From: Parasulfuritortus sp049322515 | GTDB lineage: Bacteria; Pseudomonadota; Gammaproteobacteria; Burkholderiales; Thiobacillaceae | DNA: 64,000 nt | Direction: 5' to 3' | Assembly: GCA_049322515.1 (NCBI GenBank) | Contig: JBMOQW010000009.1 | Coordinates: 1-64,000, forward strand | Shown: positions 36,013-45,191 of the stretch, piece by piece | How positions within the stretch are numbered: the first letter of the stretch is position 1 | Layout of the letters: each line of letters opens with the position of its first letter | Notes under the pieces: generated by a model | Databases searched by the model: none | The model's input: only the letters and a program-made list of their open reading frames with translations | What the model was told of the DNA's origin: nothing | Made by a program: the position numbers and the translations under genes

Positions 36013-37818
36013 ATGGATCTGCAAACCACGATTTACCTGGTCGTCGGCCTGACCTTCGCCCTCTACATCGGCATCGCCATCTGGGCCCGCGCCGGGTCGA
36101 CCAGCGAGTACTACGCCGCCGGCGGCAGCGTGCCCCCGGTCTTGAACGGCATGGCCACCGCCGCCGACTGGATGTCGGCCGCATCGTTCATCTCCATGGC
36201 CGGCATGATCGCCTACATGGGCTACGGCGGCGGCCTGTTCCTGATGGGCTGGACCGGCGGCTATGTGCTGCTCGCCTGCCTCTTGGCCCCGTACCTCCGG
36301 AAGTTTGGCAAGTTCACCGTGCCCCAGTTCATCGGCGACCGCTTCTACTCGAAGACCGCGTCGACGATCGCGGTGGTCTGCCTGCTGGTCGCTTCGATCA
36401 CCTACATCATCGGCCAGATGACCGGTGTCGGCGTGGCCTTCTCGCGCTTCCTCGGCGTGTCCAAGGAAGTCGGCATCTACGTCGGTATGGCCATCGTGTT
36501 CACCTACGCGGTGTTCGGTGGCATGAAGGGCATCACCTACACCCAGGTGGCCCAGTACATCGTGCTGATCTTCGCCTACGTGGTTCCGGCCATCTTCATC
36601 TCCCTGGCCCTGACCGGCATGCCCATCCCGCAACTGGGCCTGGGCTCCGACATGGCGGGGACCGACAAGTCCCTGCTGGCGACCCTGAACCAGGTGGTGA
36701 CCGATCTCGGCTTCGGCCAGTACACCACGGCGGTGCCGGAGAGCAAGCTGAACATGTTCGTGTACACCATGTCGCTGATGATCGGCACCGCCGGTCTGCC
36801 GCACGTGATCATGCGCTTCTTCACGGTGCCCAACGTGGCCGCCGCGCGCGCCTCCGCCGGCTGGGCCCTGGTCTTCATCGCCATCCTCTACACCACCGCG
36901 CCCGCCGTCGGCGCCATGGCCCGGATGAACCTGCATGCCACCATCAACCCGACCGTGGTCACGGGCGGTGACGTGTTCGCCCCTGATGCCGCCCTCAAGG
37001 CCGAGGAGCGTCCGGACTGGATGAAGCGCTGGGAAGTCACCGGCCTCCTGAAGTTCGAGGACAAGAACGGCGACGGCCGCATCCAGTACTACAACGAGAA
37101 GTCCAAGGACGAGGCCTTCAAGGCCAAGGCCGAGGCGGCCGGCTGGAAGGGCAACGAGCTGGAAGTCAACAACGACATCATCGTGCTGGCCAACCCGGAA
37201 ATCGCCCTGCTGCCCAACTGGGTGATCGCCCTGGTGGCGGCCGGTGGCCTGGCTGCCGCGCTGTCCACCGCCGCCGGCCTGCTGATGGCCATCTCCGCCG
37301 CCATCTCGCATGACCTGGTGAAAGGCGTGTTCGCCCCGAACATCAGCGAGAAGGGCGAGCTGATGGCCGGCAAGATCGCCATGGCCTGCTCGATCGTGGT
37401 CGCCGGCTGGCTCGGCCTGAATCCGCCCGGATTCGCGGCCGGCACGGTGGCGCTGGCCTTCGGTATCGCGGCCTCGTCGCTGTTCCCGGCCATCATGATG
37501 GGTATCTTCTCCAAGAAGATGAACAAGGAAGGCGCCATGGCCGGCATGATCGCGGGCCTCACCTTCACCCTGGTCTACGTGTTCGCGCACAAGGGCATCT
37601 TCTTCATCAAGGGCACCGAGTTCGTCGACATGATCGGCGGCAAGAACGCCTTCTTCGGCATCACCCCGGAAGCGATCGGCGCGATCGGCGCCCTGGTCAA
37701 CTTCGCGGTGGCCTTCGCCGTCGACAAGATGACCAAGGAGCCGCCCGAGCACATCCAGCACATGGTCGAAGCCGTGCGCATCCCGCGTGGCTCCAAGGCC
37801 GTGGATGGCGCCCACTAA
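36013..37818 (+). CDS. sodium:solute symporter (VC_2705/ActP-like), copy 2
   Basis: A 601-residue SSS transporter, paralogous to copy 1 (NGMATAADWMSAASFISMAG, GWTGGYVLLACLLAPYLRKFG, GGLAAALSTAAGLLM). It lacks the long Glu/Arg insert of copy 1. In the equivalent extramembrane loop it carries EDKNGDGRIQYYNEKSKDE, an EF-hand-like DxNxDG motif with Asn rather than Glu at position 12. Codon use is strongly biased to C/G at third positions, suggesting high expression. A strong terminator follows. The substrate is not known; acetate-like compounds are possible from family precedent. Confidence 0.9.
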   Translation: MDLQTTIYLVVGLTFALYIGIAIWARAGSTSEYYAAGGSVPPVLNGMATAADWMSAASFISMAGMIAYMGYGGGLFLMGWTGGYVLLACLLAPYLRKFGKFTVPQFIGDRFYSKTASTIAVVCLLVASITYIIGQMTGVGVAFSRFLGVSKEVGIYVGMAIVFTYAVFGGMKGITYTQVAQYIVLIFAYVVPAIFISLALTGMPIPQLGLGSDMAGTDKSLLATLNQVVTDLGFGQYTTAVPESKLNMFVYTMSLMIGTAGLPHVIMRFFTVPNVAAARASAGWALVFIAILYTTAPAVGAMARMNLHATINPTVVTGGDVFAPDAALKAEERPDWMKRWEVTGLLKFEDKNGDGRIQYYNEKSKDEAFKAKAEAAGWKGNELEVNNDIIVLANPEIALLPNWVIALVAAGGLAAALSTAAGLLMAISAAISHDLVKGVFAPNISEKGELMAGKIAMACSIVVAGWLGLNPPGFAAGTVALAFGIAASSLFPAIMMGIFSKKMNKEGAMAGMIAGLTFTLVYVFAHKGIFFIKGTEFVDMIGGKNAFFGITPEAIGAIGALVNFAVAFAVDKMTKEPPEHIQHMVEAVRIPRGSKAVDGAH

Positions 37819-37857
37819 GCACTGACCCGTCCCCCGGCTTCGGCCGGGATGGCCGAC

Positions 37858-37889
37858 AGCCCCGCCGGGTTACACTGGCGGGGCTTTTC
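37858..37889 (+). terminator. rho-independent terminator after symporter copy 2
   Basis: AGCCCCGCC (37858-37866) pairs with GGCGGGGCT (37877-37885) across a 10-base loop and runs into TTTT. Position and structure are those of an intrinsic terminator. Confidence 0.8.
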
Positions 37890-37903
37890 GTTTGGAGGAC
37901 CGC

Positions 37904-38254
37904 ATGATCTTCGATGTCGAAGTCGCCATGACCTGGATCCTGTTCCTGGCGCTATTTCCCATCACCTTCTATTGGGGACGCAATGCCTGGCGCATCCTGA
38001 TCAAGCGCGACTATTCCCTGGTCGCCCTGAAGCGCGGCGAGCCGCCGCCAGACCCGGAAAAATTCGCCCCCTACGCCGCTGCCCTCAACCTGATCGGGGC
38101 TGGCATCATCTTCTTTGTCATCATCGGCATCGTCACTGGCGCCATGGCTTATGCCACCTGGTCCGCGATTGCCGGTTCGACCCTCTGGATGAAGATCATC
38201 TTCGACTTCATCCTGAGCCGCCACGCGCACATGAAATTCGGCCGCAAGGGCTGA
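37904..38254 (+). CDS. small integral membrane protein of unknown function
   Basis: A 116-residue protein with an N-terminal membrane helix (~7-25), a cytoplasmic basic/proline-rich stretch (KRGEPPPDPEKFAPY) and two further hydrophobic segments (~58-100). GGAGG at 37894-37898 fixes ATG 37904 rather than TTG 37892. It lies 9 bases from the convergent exonuclease gene. Proximity to the symporter suggests, but does not show, a linked role. Confidence 0.65.
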   Translation: MIFDVEVAMTWILFLALFPITFYWGRNAWRILIKRDYSLVALKRGEPPPDPEKFAPYAAALNLIGAGIIFFVIIGIVTGAMAYATWSAIAGSTLWMKIIFDFILSRHAHMKFGRKG

Positions 38255-38263
38255 TTCCGCGCG

Positions 38264-38971
38264 CTACACCGCCATGTTGTTGCGGCGGTGGGCCTGATCC
38301 AGGGCGCGCATGTCGCGCATGCTGTTGACCGACTGTGCGCGCATGCGTGGCACCAGCGCAAGCATCAGCTCGGCCGTGGCCAGGGCGTCGGCCAGGGCAC
38401 TGTGGCGGGCGTAATTGCCGATCCCGAACTGGTTCATCCAGTGGTCCAGGGAACGGTTCTGCAGGGCCAGCCGGGGGTACAGCGAGGGACTGATGTGGGC
38501 CAGGTCGGTCCACAGGTGCTCGAAACGCAGGCCGAGATGGGTCTTCGCAGCCCGCTTGATCATGGCTTCGTCGAACCCGGCATGGAAGGCGACCAGGCTG
38601 TCCTTGCCCAGGTATTCCAGGAAAGTCAGCATGGCGTCTGCCGGGGGTACGCCCTCGCGTTGCGCGGTGCCGCCGATGCCGTGGATCAGGATGTTGTCCT
38701 TGCCGCTCACCGCGCTTTGCTGCAAGACGATGTCGAGGCCGTCGTTGAGCGCGATCCGGCCATTCACCACCGCCACCGCGCCGATCGCGATCAGGCGGTC
38801 CTTGTGGATGTTGAGACCACTGCTTTCGACATCGACCACCACGTAGCGGCTGGCCTCGATGGGGGCGCGCATGTCCGGCTCGGGCAAGGCCCGCCAGGCG
38901 GCCAGGCGCGCCACCTGCTCGGCAGTCAGCGCCGGGGCCTCGCGGCCGAGCAGACGAGCGAGCCAGGTCAT
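38264..38971 (-). CDS. DnaQ-like 3'-5' exonuclease (DEDDh)
   Basis: A 235-residue member of the DNA polymerase III epsilon/RNase T superfamily. Catalytic motifs are VVDVESSG (Exo I), FHAGFDEAM (Exo II) and the H...D of ARHSALADALATAEL (Exo III). Genes of this type occur beside DUF294/CBS genes and VC_2705 symporters in Vibrio and many proteobacteria; here too it directly follows the DUF294 gene (4 bases). The true substrate is unknown. Confidence 0.87.
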   Translation of the reverse strand: MTWLARLLGREAPALTAEQVARLAAWRALPEPDMRAPIEASRYVVVDVESSGLNIHKDRLIAIGAVAVVNGRIALNDGLDIVLQQSAVSGKDNILIHGIGGTAQREGVPPADAMLTFLEYLGKDSLVAFHAGFDEAMIKRAAKTHLGLRFEHLWTDLAHISPSLYPRLALQNRSLDHWMNQFGIGNYARHSALADALATAELMLALVPRMRAQSVNSMRDMRALDQAHRRNNMAV

Positions 38972-38975
38972 CGGG

Positions 38976-40865
38976 TCAGACCTGGTAGTCCACTTCCAGC
39001 TTGGTCTGCAACTTGCGGGCCTGCCGGAAGGCCTCCTTCAGGATGCGCTGGTCGAGGTGGTTGAGGGTGTCGGGATCGACCTTGTTGGACAGGTTCTCGC
39101 CCCGTTCGCACTGGCCGTGGTGCAGGCGCAGGCGCAGCAGCTGGATGAACAGGAAGGCTTCGATGTAGGCATCGGCGTCCTGGGCCTGGAGGAATTTCAT
39201 CTCCGCCAGTTCACGCAGGCGGCCCACCGTGTTGGTCTGGCGTCCCCCCTTGGCCAGGCTGAAAATCCGGGCGGCATCGACGAACGGGGTGACACCGTTG
39301 AGCTTGAGATCGAGGGTGTGGCCCTCGCCGGTGACGAAGTCGCGCACCAGGCCGAGCGGCGGCCGGTTGCGCAGGGCATTGACCGCCATCTGGTGCAGGA
39401 AGCGGGGATTCTTGGGTGCCGCCTCGGCCAGCCAGTCGCGCAGTTCCTCGGCCAGCCCGGCCGCACCGAACAGTGCACGGAAGTCGAAGAAGATGGTCGA
39501 GTGCAGGAGATCCATGGGTGCGCCATGGTCGATCCAGTCGAAGAACCGGGTCTTCCATTCCGCCAAGGACATGCACCACTTCGGATTGGAGGCCATGACC
39601 TCGCCCGTGCACAGCGGAAACCCGCACTCCGCCAGATCGAGATTGACCCGCTTGGCGAACCCGAGCAGGCGCTGGCGCGTGGCCTCGAGATCGGCGCCGG
39701 CCGGGGTCAGGAAAATGATGCCGTTGTCCTGGTCGGTGTTCAGGGTCTGCTCGAAGCGGCCCTCGGAACCCAGCGCGATCCAGCAGAACGGGATCTCGCC
39801 CACCGGCTCGGCCCGCAGTTGCAGCTCGATGATCCGCTGCGTCAGGAGGTCGTTCAAGGTGGAGATGATCTGGGTCAGCTGCTCGGCGGCGACGCCCTGG
39901 GCCATCATGTTGTGGGCCAGCTGGCGGATGTCCTTGGCCGAACCGCGCAGTACGTCGAGCGTTTCGGCGTTGCGGATGTTGCCACTGATCTGGCGCAGGC
40001 CGACCCGTTGCAGGGAGAACAGGTCCTTTTCCGAGATCAGGCCGCGCAGCTTGCCGTGTTCCTCGACCAGAATGTGCCGGAAACCATGCTTGGCCATGAC
40101 CAGGGCCGCCTCGTAGGCGAACGCGTGCGGCGGCATGGTGTAGGGGCGCGGCGTCATCACGTCGGCGAACGGCCGGTCCAGGCCGAGGCCGGGCAGGGCC
40201 ACCCGCGACAGGACATCGTGCAGGGTGAAGATACCGAGCGGGCGCTGGTCGGGATCGACCGCGACCATGGAGCCGATGCCGTGCTTGTGCATGGTTTCCA
40301 GCACCTGGCGCAACGGGGTGTCGGGCGCGCAGGTGATCGGTGCCCGGCGGATGATCGCGGACAGCGGGCTCGACATCGACTGTTGGTCGCTGGTCGACTT
40401 CGCGTATTGGGCCTGGATCACCTGCTTCGACTGTTCGAGCAGGTGGGCGAGCCGCCGGGTGCAGAAATCGTTGAACGCCGGGCTGGTCTGGAGCAATGCC
40501 TGGAAATCGGCGGCCGGCAGTTCATAGCAGAAGGTATCCGTGGCAGCCCGGTAGGTGCTGGTCACCGCACGCTTGGACAGCAGGGCACCGAGGGGAAAGC
40601 ACTCGCCTTCATGCAATTCCAGCCAGGCCGCGTTCTCCTGGGCCCGGACCACGTCCTGCTCACCCAGGATGACGCCCTGCTTGATGATGAAAAAGCGATC
40701 GACCGGATCCGCCTTCGGATCGAGCACGACTTCGTCACGGGCGTAATAGCCGACTTTCAGGCGATCGATCATCCAGCTCAGATGCTCCCGTTCCATGCGG
40801 TCGAAGGGGGCGAAGCGGGTCAGTTGGTCGAGGGTGGCGGCAAGCAGGGCGTAGGGGGTGGACAT
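38976..40865 (-). CDS. cNMP-binding/CBS/DUF294 putative nucleotidyltransferase
   Basis: A 629-residue signalling protein. Domains in order: cyclic-nucleotide-binding-like (~20-135), two CBS domains (~165-290), DUF294 putative nucleotidyltransferase (~320-450, IALGSEGRFEQTLNTDQDNG resembling the GlnD/KNT active site), and a DUF294 C-terminal helical domain (~480-625). It may regulate the symporter cassette post-translationally, since the order symporter-DUF294-DnaQ is conserved in other proteobacteria. ATG 40865 is the chosen start; the open frame continues to 41519, opposite another gene. Confidence 0.88.
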   Translation of the reverse strand: MSTPYALLAATLDQLTRFAPFDRMEREHLSWMIDRLKVGYYARDEVVLDPKADPVDRFFIIKQGVILGEQDVVRAQENAAWLELHEGECFPLGALLSKRAVTSTYRAATDTFCYELPAADFQALLQTSPAFNDFCTRRLAHLLEQSKQVIQAQYAKSTSDQQSMSSPLSAIIRRAPITCAPDTPLRQVLETMHKHGIGSMVAVDPDQRPLGIFTLHDVLSRVALPGLGLDRPFADVMTPRPYTMPPHAFAYEAALVMAKHGFRHILVEEHGKLRGLISEKDLFSLQRVGLRQISGNIRNAETLDVLRGSAKDIRQLAHNMMAQGVAAEQLTQIISTLNDLLTQRIIELQLRAEPVGEIPFCWIALGSEGRFEQTLNTDQDNGIIFLTPAGADLEATRQRLLGFAKRVNLDLAECGFPLCTGEVMASNPKWCMSLAEWKTRFFDWIDHGAPMDLLHSTIFFDFRALFGAAGLAEELRDWLAEAAPKNPRFLHQMAVNALRNRPPLGLVRDFVTGEGHTLDLKLNGVTPFVDAARIFSLAKGGRQTNTVGRLRELAEMKFLQAQDADAYIEAFLFIQLLRLRLHHGQCERGENLSNKVDPDTLNHLDQRILKEAFRQARKLQTKLEVDYQV

Positions 40866-40934
40866 GACAGGCAGCGTGTCGGGAGGGATTTCGCCATAAT
40901 ACTCCGCCTCCCTGCCCTTCGCCGCCCCCTGCCC

Positions 40935-41600
40935 ATGCGCATCCTGATCGTGGAAGACGATGAAGTCCTCGCCGATGGCCTGATCCGGGCCATGACCGCG
41001 GCCGGCTACGCGGCCGACCACGTCGGCGACGGCGAGGGGGCCCTGGCCATGCTGCTGGACGGCTGCTACGACCTGGCCATTCTCGACCTCACGCTGCCGC
41101 GCCTGGACGGGCTCCAGGTGCTGCGCCAGGCCCGGGCCGCCGGCCGCGCCCTGCCGGTGATCATCCTGACCGCGCGTGACACCGTGACCGACCGGGTCCA
41201 GGGCCTGGACATCGGCGCCGACGACTACATGGCCAAACCGTTTTCGGTGGCCGAGCTGGAAGCCCGGGTGCGCGCCCTGCTGCGCCGGGGCCGAGGCGGC
41301 GGCAGCGCGGTGCTCAACTGCGGCCAGCTCGAATTTGACAGCGCCGCGCGCCGGGTGATCCTGGCCGGCGAGGCCATCGAACTGTCGGCCCGTGAACTGG
41401 CGGTGCTGGAGACCCTGCTGTTCCGCCAGGGCAAGGTGGTGAGCAAGGACCAGCTGATCGAAAGCCTGTGCGCCTGGGGCGAGGAAGTCACCCCCAACGC
41501 GATCGAGGTGTATGTCCACCGCCTGCGCAAGAAACTGGAGCCGGGCGGCGTCGAGATCCGCACCGTGCGCGGCCTCGGTTATTTGATGGACAAGCGCTGA
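40935..41600 (+). CDS. OmpR-family response regulator (QseB/TctD/PmrA group)
   Basis: A 221-residue regulator. The receiver has D8-D9, phospho-acceptor D51 (LAILDLTLP), T79 and K in DDYMAKPFS. The winged helix-turn-helix (~125-218) contains LSARELAVLETLLFRQGKVVSK and NAIEVYVHRLRKKLE...RTVRGLGYLM. The ATG directly follows a pyrimidine-rich leader; CATAAT at 40895-40900 may be its -10. It is coupled to the downstream kinase (TGATG). A candidate target is the CTTAAG direct repeat at 45192-45208 (inference). Confidence 0.9.
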   Translation: MRILIVEDDEVLADGLIRAMTAAGYAADHVGDGEGALAMLLDGCYDLAILDLTLPRLDGLQVLRQARAAGRALPVIILTARDTVTDRVQGLDIGADDYMAKPFSVAELEARVRALLRRGRGGGSAVLNCGQLEFDSAARRVILAGEAIELSARELAVLETLLFRQGKVVSKDQLIESLCAWGEEVTPNAIEVYVHRLRKKLEPGGVEIRTVRGLGYLMDKR

Positions 41601-42994
41601 TGTCTCCGGACCCGCGCACCGGCGCGCCCCCCGAGCACGACATCCTGTCCCTGCGCCAGCACCTGGTGAACTGGCTGTTCACCCCGCTCTACCTGCTCCT
41701 GCTGTTTTCCACGGTGACCGGCTACATTGCCGCCCTCAAGCTCTCCAACCAGCCCTACGACCTGGTGCTGATCGAGCGCGCCCACCTGATCGCCAGCCGC
41801 TTCGACCTGGCCGCGGAGCAGGCTGCTCCCGCCGCCACGACCTTGATGCCGGACCATGCCGGCCATCTCAGCTTCACCCTGTTCGACGCCGAGGAACGCA
41901 TCCAGACCGGCAACGCCACCTTGCCGAAGCCACGCCCCAACGACCTGGCCGGTGACGGACCGAAGTTGCGCAGCACCTCGCTGGGCGGCGAGAAGGTCCG
42001 CCTCCTGACGCTGCGCTTCAAGACCACCCGGCGCACGCCGGGCGCCGAATACGTGCTGGTCATGGCGGAACCGGTCAAGGACCGGCTGTCGCTCGGACGC
42101 GGCATCCTGGGCAACATCGTCATCCCGCAGTTCATCTTCATCCTGATCGCCGGCCTGGCGGTGTGGATCGGCCTCAAGCGCGGCTTCGAGCCCCTGGAGC
42201 GACTGCGCGAGGCGGTGGCCCGGCGCCGGGGCGACGACCTCAGTCCGCTCGACGAAAGCCTGGCGCCCGGCGAGGTACGGCCGCTGATCCGCGAGGTGAA
42301 CGCCCTCATCGAGCGGCTCAAGGACCTGCTCGAGCGGCAGCGACGCTTCGTCGCCAACGCCGCGCACCAGTTGCGCACCCCGTTCGCCGGGCTGCGCACC
42401 CAGGCCGAGCTGGCCAAGCGCGAGCATGCCCCCCCGGCGGTGCGGGTCGCCCTCGAGGGCATCTGCGAAGGCGCCGGCCGCTGCAGCCGGCTGGTCAACC
42501 AGTTGCTGACCCTGGCACGCAATGAACCCGACGCCCGCGGCGACACCGTGATGACCGAGCTCGATCTCAACAAGGTGGCCCAGGAGAGCGCCATGGAATG
42601 GGTGCCGGAAGCCCTGACCAAGGACATCGACCTCGGCTTCGAGGGCGCCGAGGGGCCGTTGCTGCTGCGTGCCGACGAAAACGGCTTGCGCGACCTGATC
42701 GGCAACCTGCTCGACAACGCCATCCGCTACACCCCGGCCGGCGGCCGGGTCACCCTGCGCACCGGGCCGGGCCCCTGGCTGAAGGTGGAAGACAACGGCC
42801 CTGGCATTCCGGTCGAGGAGCGTACCCGGGTGTTCGACCGCTTCTACCGGGTGCCCGGCTCCGGCCAGCCGGGCAGCGGGCTGGGTCTCGCCATCGTCCA
42901 GGAAGTGGCGTCACGGCACCGGGCGCGGGTCGATCTCTTCAATGGCGAAGACGGCCGGGGCACCGCCTTCGTGGTCCATTTCGCACCCGGCTGA
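41600..42994 (+). CDS. TctE/QseC-type sensor histidine kinase
   Basis: A 464-residue kinase with two membrane segments (~27-48 and ~172-193) flanking a periplasmic domain of the TctE type (~50-170, ending LFDAEERIQTGNATLPKPRP...). The H box is FVANAAHQLRTPFAGL; the N box is LIGNLLDNAIRY; G boxes are VEDNGPGIP and GSGLGLAIV. The ATG overlaps the regulator stop by one base. The inducing signal is unknown; relatives sense tricarboxylates, quorum signals or cations. Confidence 0.9.
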   Translation: MSPDPRTGAPPEHDILSLRQHLVNWLFTPLYLLLLFSTVTGYIAALKLSNQPYDLVLIERAHLIASRFDLAAEQAAPAATTLMPDHAGHLSFTLFDAEERIQTGNATLPKPRPNDLAGDGPKLRSTSLGGEKVRLLTLRFKTTRRTPGAEYVLVMAEPVKDRLSLGRGILGNIVIPQFIFILIAGLAVWIGLKRGFEPLERLREAVARRRGDDLSPLDESLAPGEVRPLIREVNALIERLKDLLERQRRFVANAAHQLRTPFAGLRTQAELAKREHAPPAVRVALEGICEGAGRCSRLVNQLLTLARNEPDARGDTVMTELDLNKVAQESAMEWVPEALTKDIDLGFEGAEGPLLLRADENGLRDLIGNLLDNAIRYTPAGGRVTLRTGPGPWLKVEDNGPGIPVEERTRVFDRFYRVPGSGQPGSGLGLAIVQEVASRHRARVDLFNGEDGRGTAFVVHFAPG

Positions 42995-43010
42995 ACCGGG
43001 TGATGCGCCC

Positions 43011-43439
43011 TCAGCCCGGCTTGCCGGCGGCGACGAAACGCAGCTTGCCGTCCTGTTCCTGGTAACGGCCGACCTCGGGGCCGGGGTCGTCCGGCTGGGC
43101 CGGGAACTTCTGCACCCGGCAGGATTGCGTGCTGACCGCGTAATGCGCGCCCTTGACCTCCAGGATGAAGATCGGCTCGGCGTAGTCATCCGGGGGCCGG
43201 TGCAGCACCAGCGGGGTGTCGCGCGTCACGTCCTTGATGTCCAGTCCGCCCAGGCAGTCCGGCTGTCGGGCGGCGATCACCGAAACGTCGACCGCGCTGC
43301 TCCAGAACCACTTCTGCGCGCGTGCCACGGTAATGGCGTGGTTGCGGTCGCCGTCGATCATGTAGGACGCGGTGTCCTGGACGCAGCCGGCCAGGGCCGG
43401 CAGCAGCGCGATCGGCAAGGCGCGGACGAAGCGGGTCAT
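43011..43439 (-). CDS. putative lipoprotein of unknown function
   Basis: A 142-residue protein with a lipoprotein signal, MTRFVRALPIALLPALAGC, whose lipobox LAGC gives lipidation at C19. The mature part is mixed alpha/beta with cysteines in RQPDCLGG and STQSCRVQ that may pair. I do not recognise a family. It is convergent with the sensor kinase gene, which ends 16 bases away. Confidence 0.7.
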   Translation of the reverse strand: MTRFVRALPIALLPALAGCVQDTASYMIDGDRNHAITVARAQKWFWSSAVDVSVIAARQPDCLGGLDIKDVTRDTPLVLHRPPDDYAEPIFILEVKGAHYAVSTQSCRVQKFPAQPDDPGPEVGRYQEQDGKLRFVAAGKPG

Positions 43440-43487
43440 GGCGGCTCCTGGTCGGACGATGGCGGGATTCTATTCGATGGCCGTGGG

Positions 43488-45107
43488 CTATTCGATCCCT
43501 TGGCTGGCCAGGTACTCGTCGTAGGTGCCGCGATAGTCGACGATCCGGCCATCCTGCTTGATCTCGATGATCCGGTTGGCCAGCGAGGACACGAACTCGC
43601 GGTCGTGGGAGACGAACAACAGGGTGCCGGTGAAGTCACCCAGGCCGTTGTTGAGCGACTCGATCGATTCCATGTCGAGGTGGTTGGTCGGTTCGTCCAT
43701 GAGCAGCACGTTCTTGCGTTGCAGCATGAGCTTGCCGAACAGCATGCGGCCCTGCTCGCCGCCGGAAATCACCTTGACCGCCTTCTTCACCTCGTCGCCC
43801 TTGAACAGCAGCCGGCCCAGGGTGCCGCGCAGCAGGGTTTCGGCGTCGTCGCCCTCGTAGCCGCCCTCGCGCACGTAGCCGCTGATCCAGTCGGTGAGGT
43901 TCAGGTCGCTGGCGAAATCGGCACTGTGGTCCTGGGCGTAATAGCCGAGCTTGGCCTTCTCGGCCCATTTGACATGGCCGCGCTGGGGCGTCAGCTCGCC
44001 CATCAGCAACTTGATCAGGGTGGTCTTGCCGACCCCGTTCTCGCCGATGATGGCGATCTTGTCGCCAGCATCCACGGTGTAGGTGAAATTCCGGATGATC
44101 GGCTGGGCCGGGTCGTAGCCAAAGCTCAGATCTTCGATCTCGCAGGCCAGGCGGTGCAGCTTTTCCTTCTCGTCGTACTCGAAGCGGATCCACGGGTACT
44201 GGCGGCTGGACGGCTTCACGTCTTCCGGCTTCAGCTTGTCGATCAGCTTCAGGCGCGAGGTGGCCTGCTTGGCCTTGGACTTGTTGGCCGAGAAACGGCG
44301 CACGAAATCCTGCAGGTCGGCGATCTTTTCCTTGGCTCGGGCGTTGGCGGCCTGCTGGCGCTCGCGCGCCAGGGTGGAGGCTTCCATGTAGTCGTCGTAG
44401 TTGCCCGGATAAACCTTGAGGGTCTGGTAATCGAGGTCGGCCATGTGGGTGCACACCTGGTTCAGGAAGTGGCGGTCGTGCGAGATGATGACCATGGTCG
44501 AGTTGCGCTGGTTGAGCACATCCTCCAGCCAGCGGATGGTGTTGATGTCGAGGTTGTTGGTCGGTTCGTCGAGCAGCAGGATGTCCGGGTCCGCGAACAA
44601 GGCCTGGGCCAGCAGCACGCGCAGCTTCCAGCCGGGCGCCACCTCGCGCATCGGGCCCTGGTGCTTGTCGACCGGGATGTCGACGCCGAGCAGCAGCTCG
44701 CCGGCACGCGCCTCGGCGTCGTAACCGCCCATCTCGCCGAACTTGGCCTCCAGCTCGGCTGCGTGCATGTAGTCAGCCTCGGTCGCCTCCGGGTTCATGT
44801 AGATGGCGTCCTTCTCGGTCATGCAGGCCCACAGTTCCTCGTGGCCCATCATGACCACGTCGAGCACGCGCATGTCCTCGTAGGCGAACTGGTCCTGGCG
44901 CAGGTAGGCCATGCGCTCGTGCGGGTCCTTGGAGACATTGCCGGCGGAGGGTTCCAGCACGCCGCACAGGATCTTCATGAAAGTGGACTTGCCGCAGCCG
45001 TTGGCGCCGATCAAGCCGTAGCGGTTGCCGTCGCCGAACTTGACGTTGACGTTCTCGAACAGGGGCTTGGCCCCGAACTGCATGGTGATGTTGGATGCGG
45101 TAAGCAT
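43488..45107 (-). CDS. ABC-F family ATPase, YbiT-like
   Basis: A 539-residue cytoplasmic protein with two ABC domains and no membrane part. Walker A sites are GANGCGKS and GENGVGKT; Walker B sites are ILLLDEPTNNLD and VLLMDEPTNHLD. The first signature is the unusual VAPGWKLRVLLAQALF and the second VISGGEQGRMLFGKL, as in E. coli YbiT. The linker between the domains is Lys/Arg-rich (RFSANKSKAKQATSRLKLI). ABC-F proteins act at the ribosomal E site. ATG 45107. Confidence 0.92.
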   Translation of the reverse strand: MLTASNITMQFGAKPLFENVNVKFGDGNRYGLIGANGCGKSTFMKILCGVLEPSAGNVSKDPHERMAYLRQDQFAYEDMRVLDVVMMGHEELWACMTEKDAIYMNPEATEADYMHAAELEAKFGEMGGYDAEARAGELLLGVDIPVDKHQGPMREVAPGWKLRVLLAQALFADPDILLLDEPTNNLDINTIRWLEDVLNQRNSTMVIISHDRHFLNQVCTHMADLDYQTLKVYPGNYDDYMEASTLARERQQAANARAKEKIADLQDFVRRFSANKSKAKQATSRLKLIDKLKPEDVKPSSRQYPWIRFEYDEKEKLHRLACEIEDLSFGYDPAQPIIRNFTYTVDAGDKIAIIGENGVGKTTLIKLLMGELTPQRGHVKWAEKAKLGYYAQDHSADFASDLNLTDWISGYVREGGYEGDDAETLLRGTLGRLLFKGDEVKKAVKVISGGEQGRMLFGKLMLQRKNVLLMDEPTNHLDMESIESLNNGLGDFTGTLLFVSHDREFVSSLANRIIEIKQDGRIVDYRGTYDEYLASQGIE

Positions 45108-45191
45108 GGCCGGACCCCAATGGACAAGTCGGGGATTTTAGCCGGCGGGGCCGATCATATCGAGCTTTACCGGCGAACGGCCCGGCATCCG

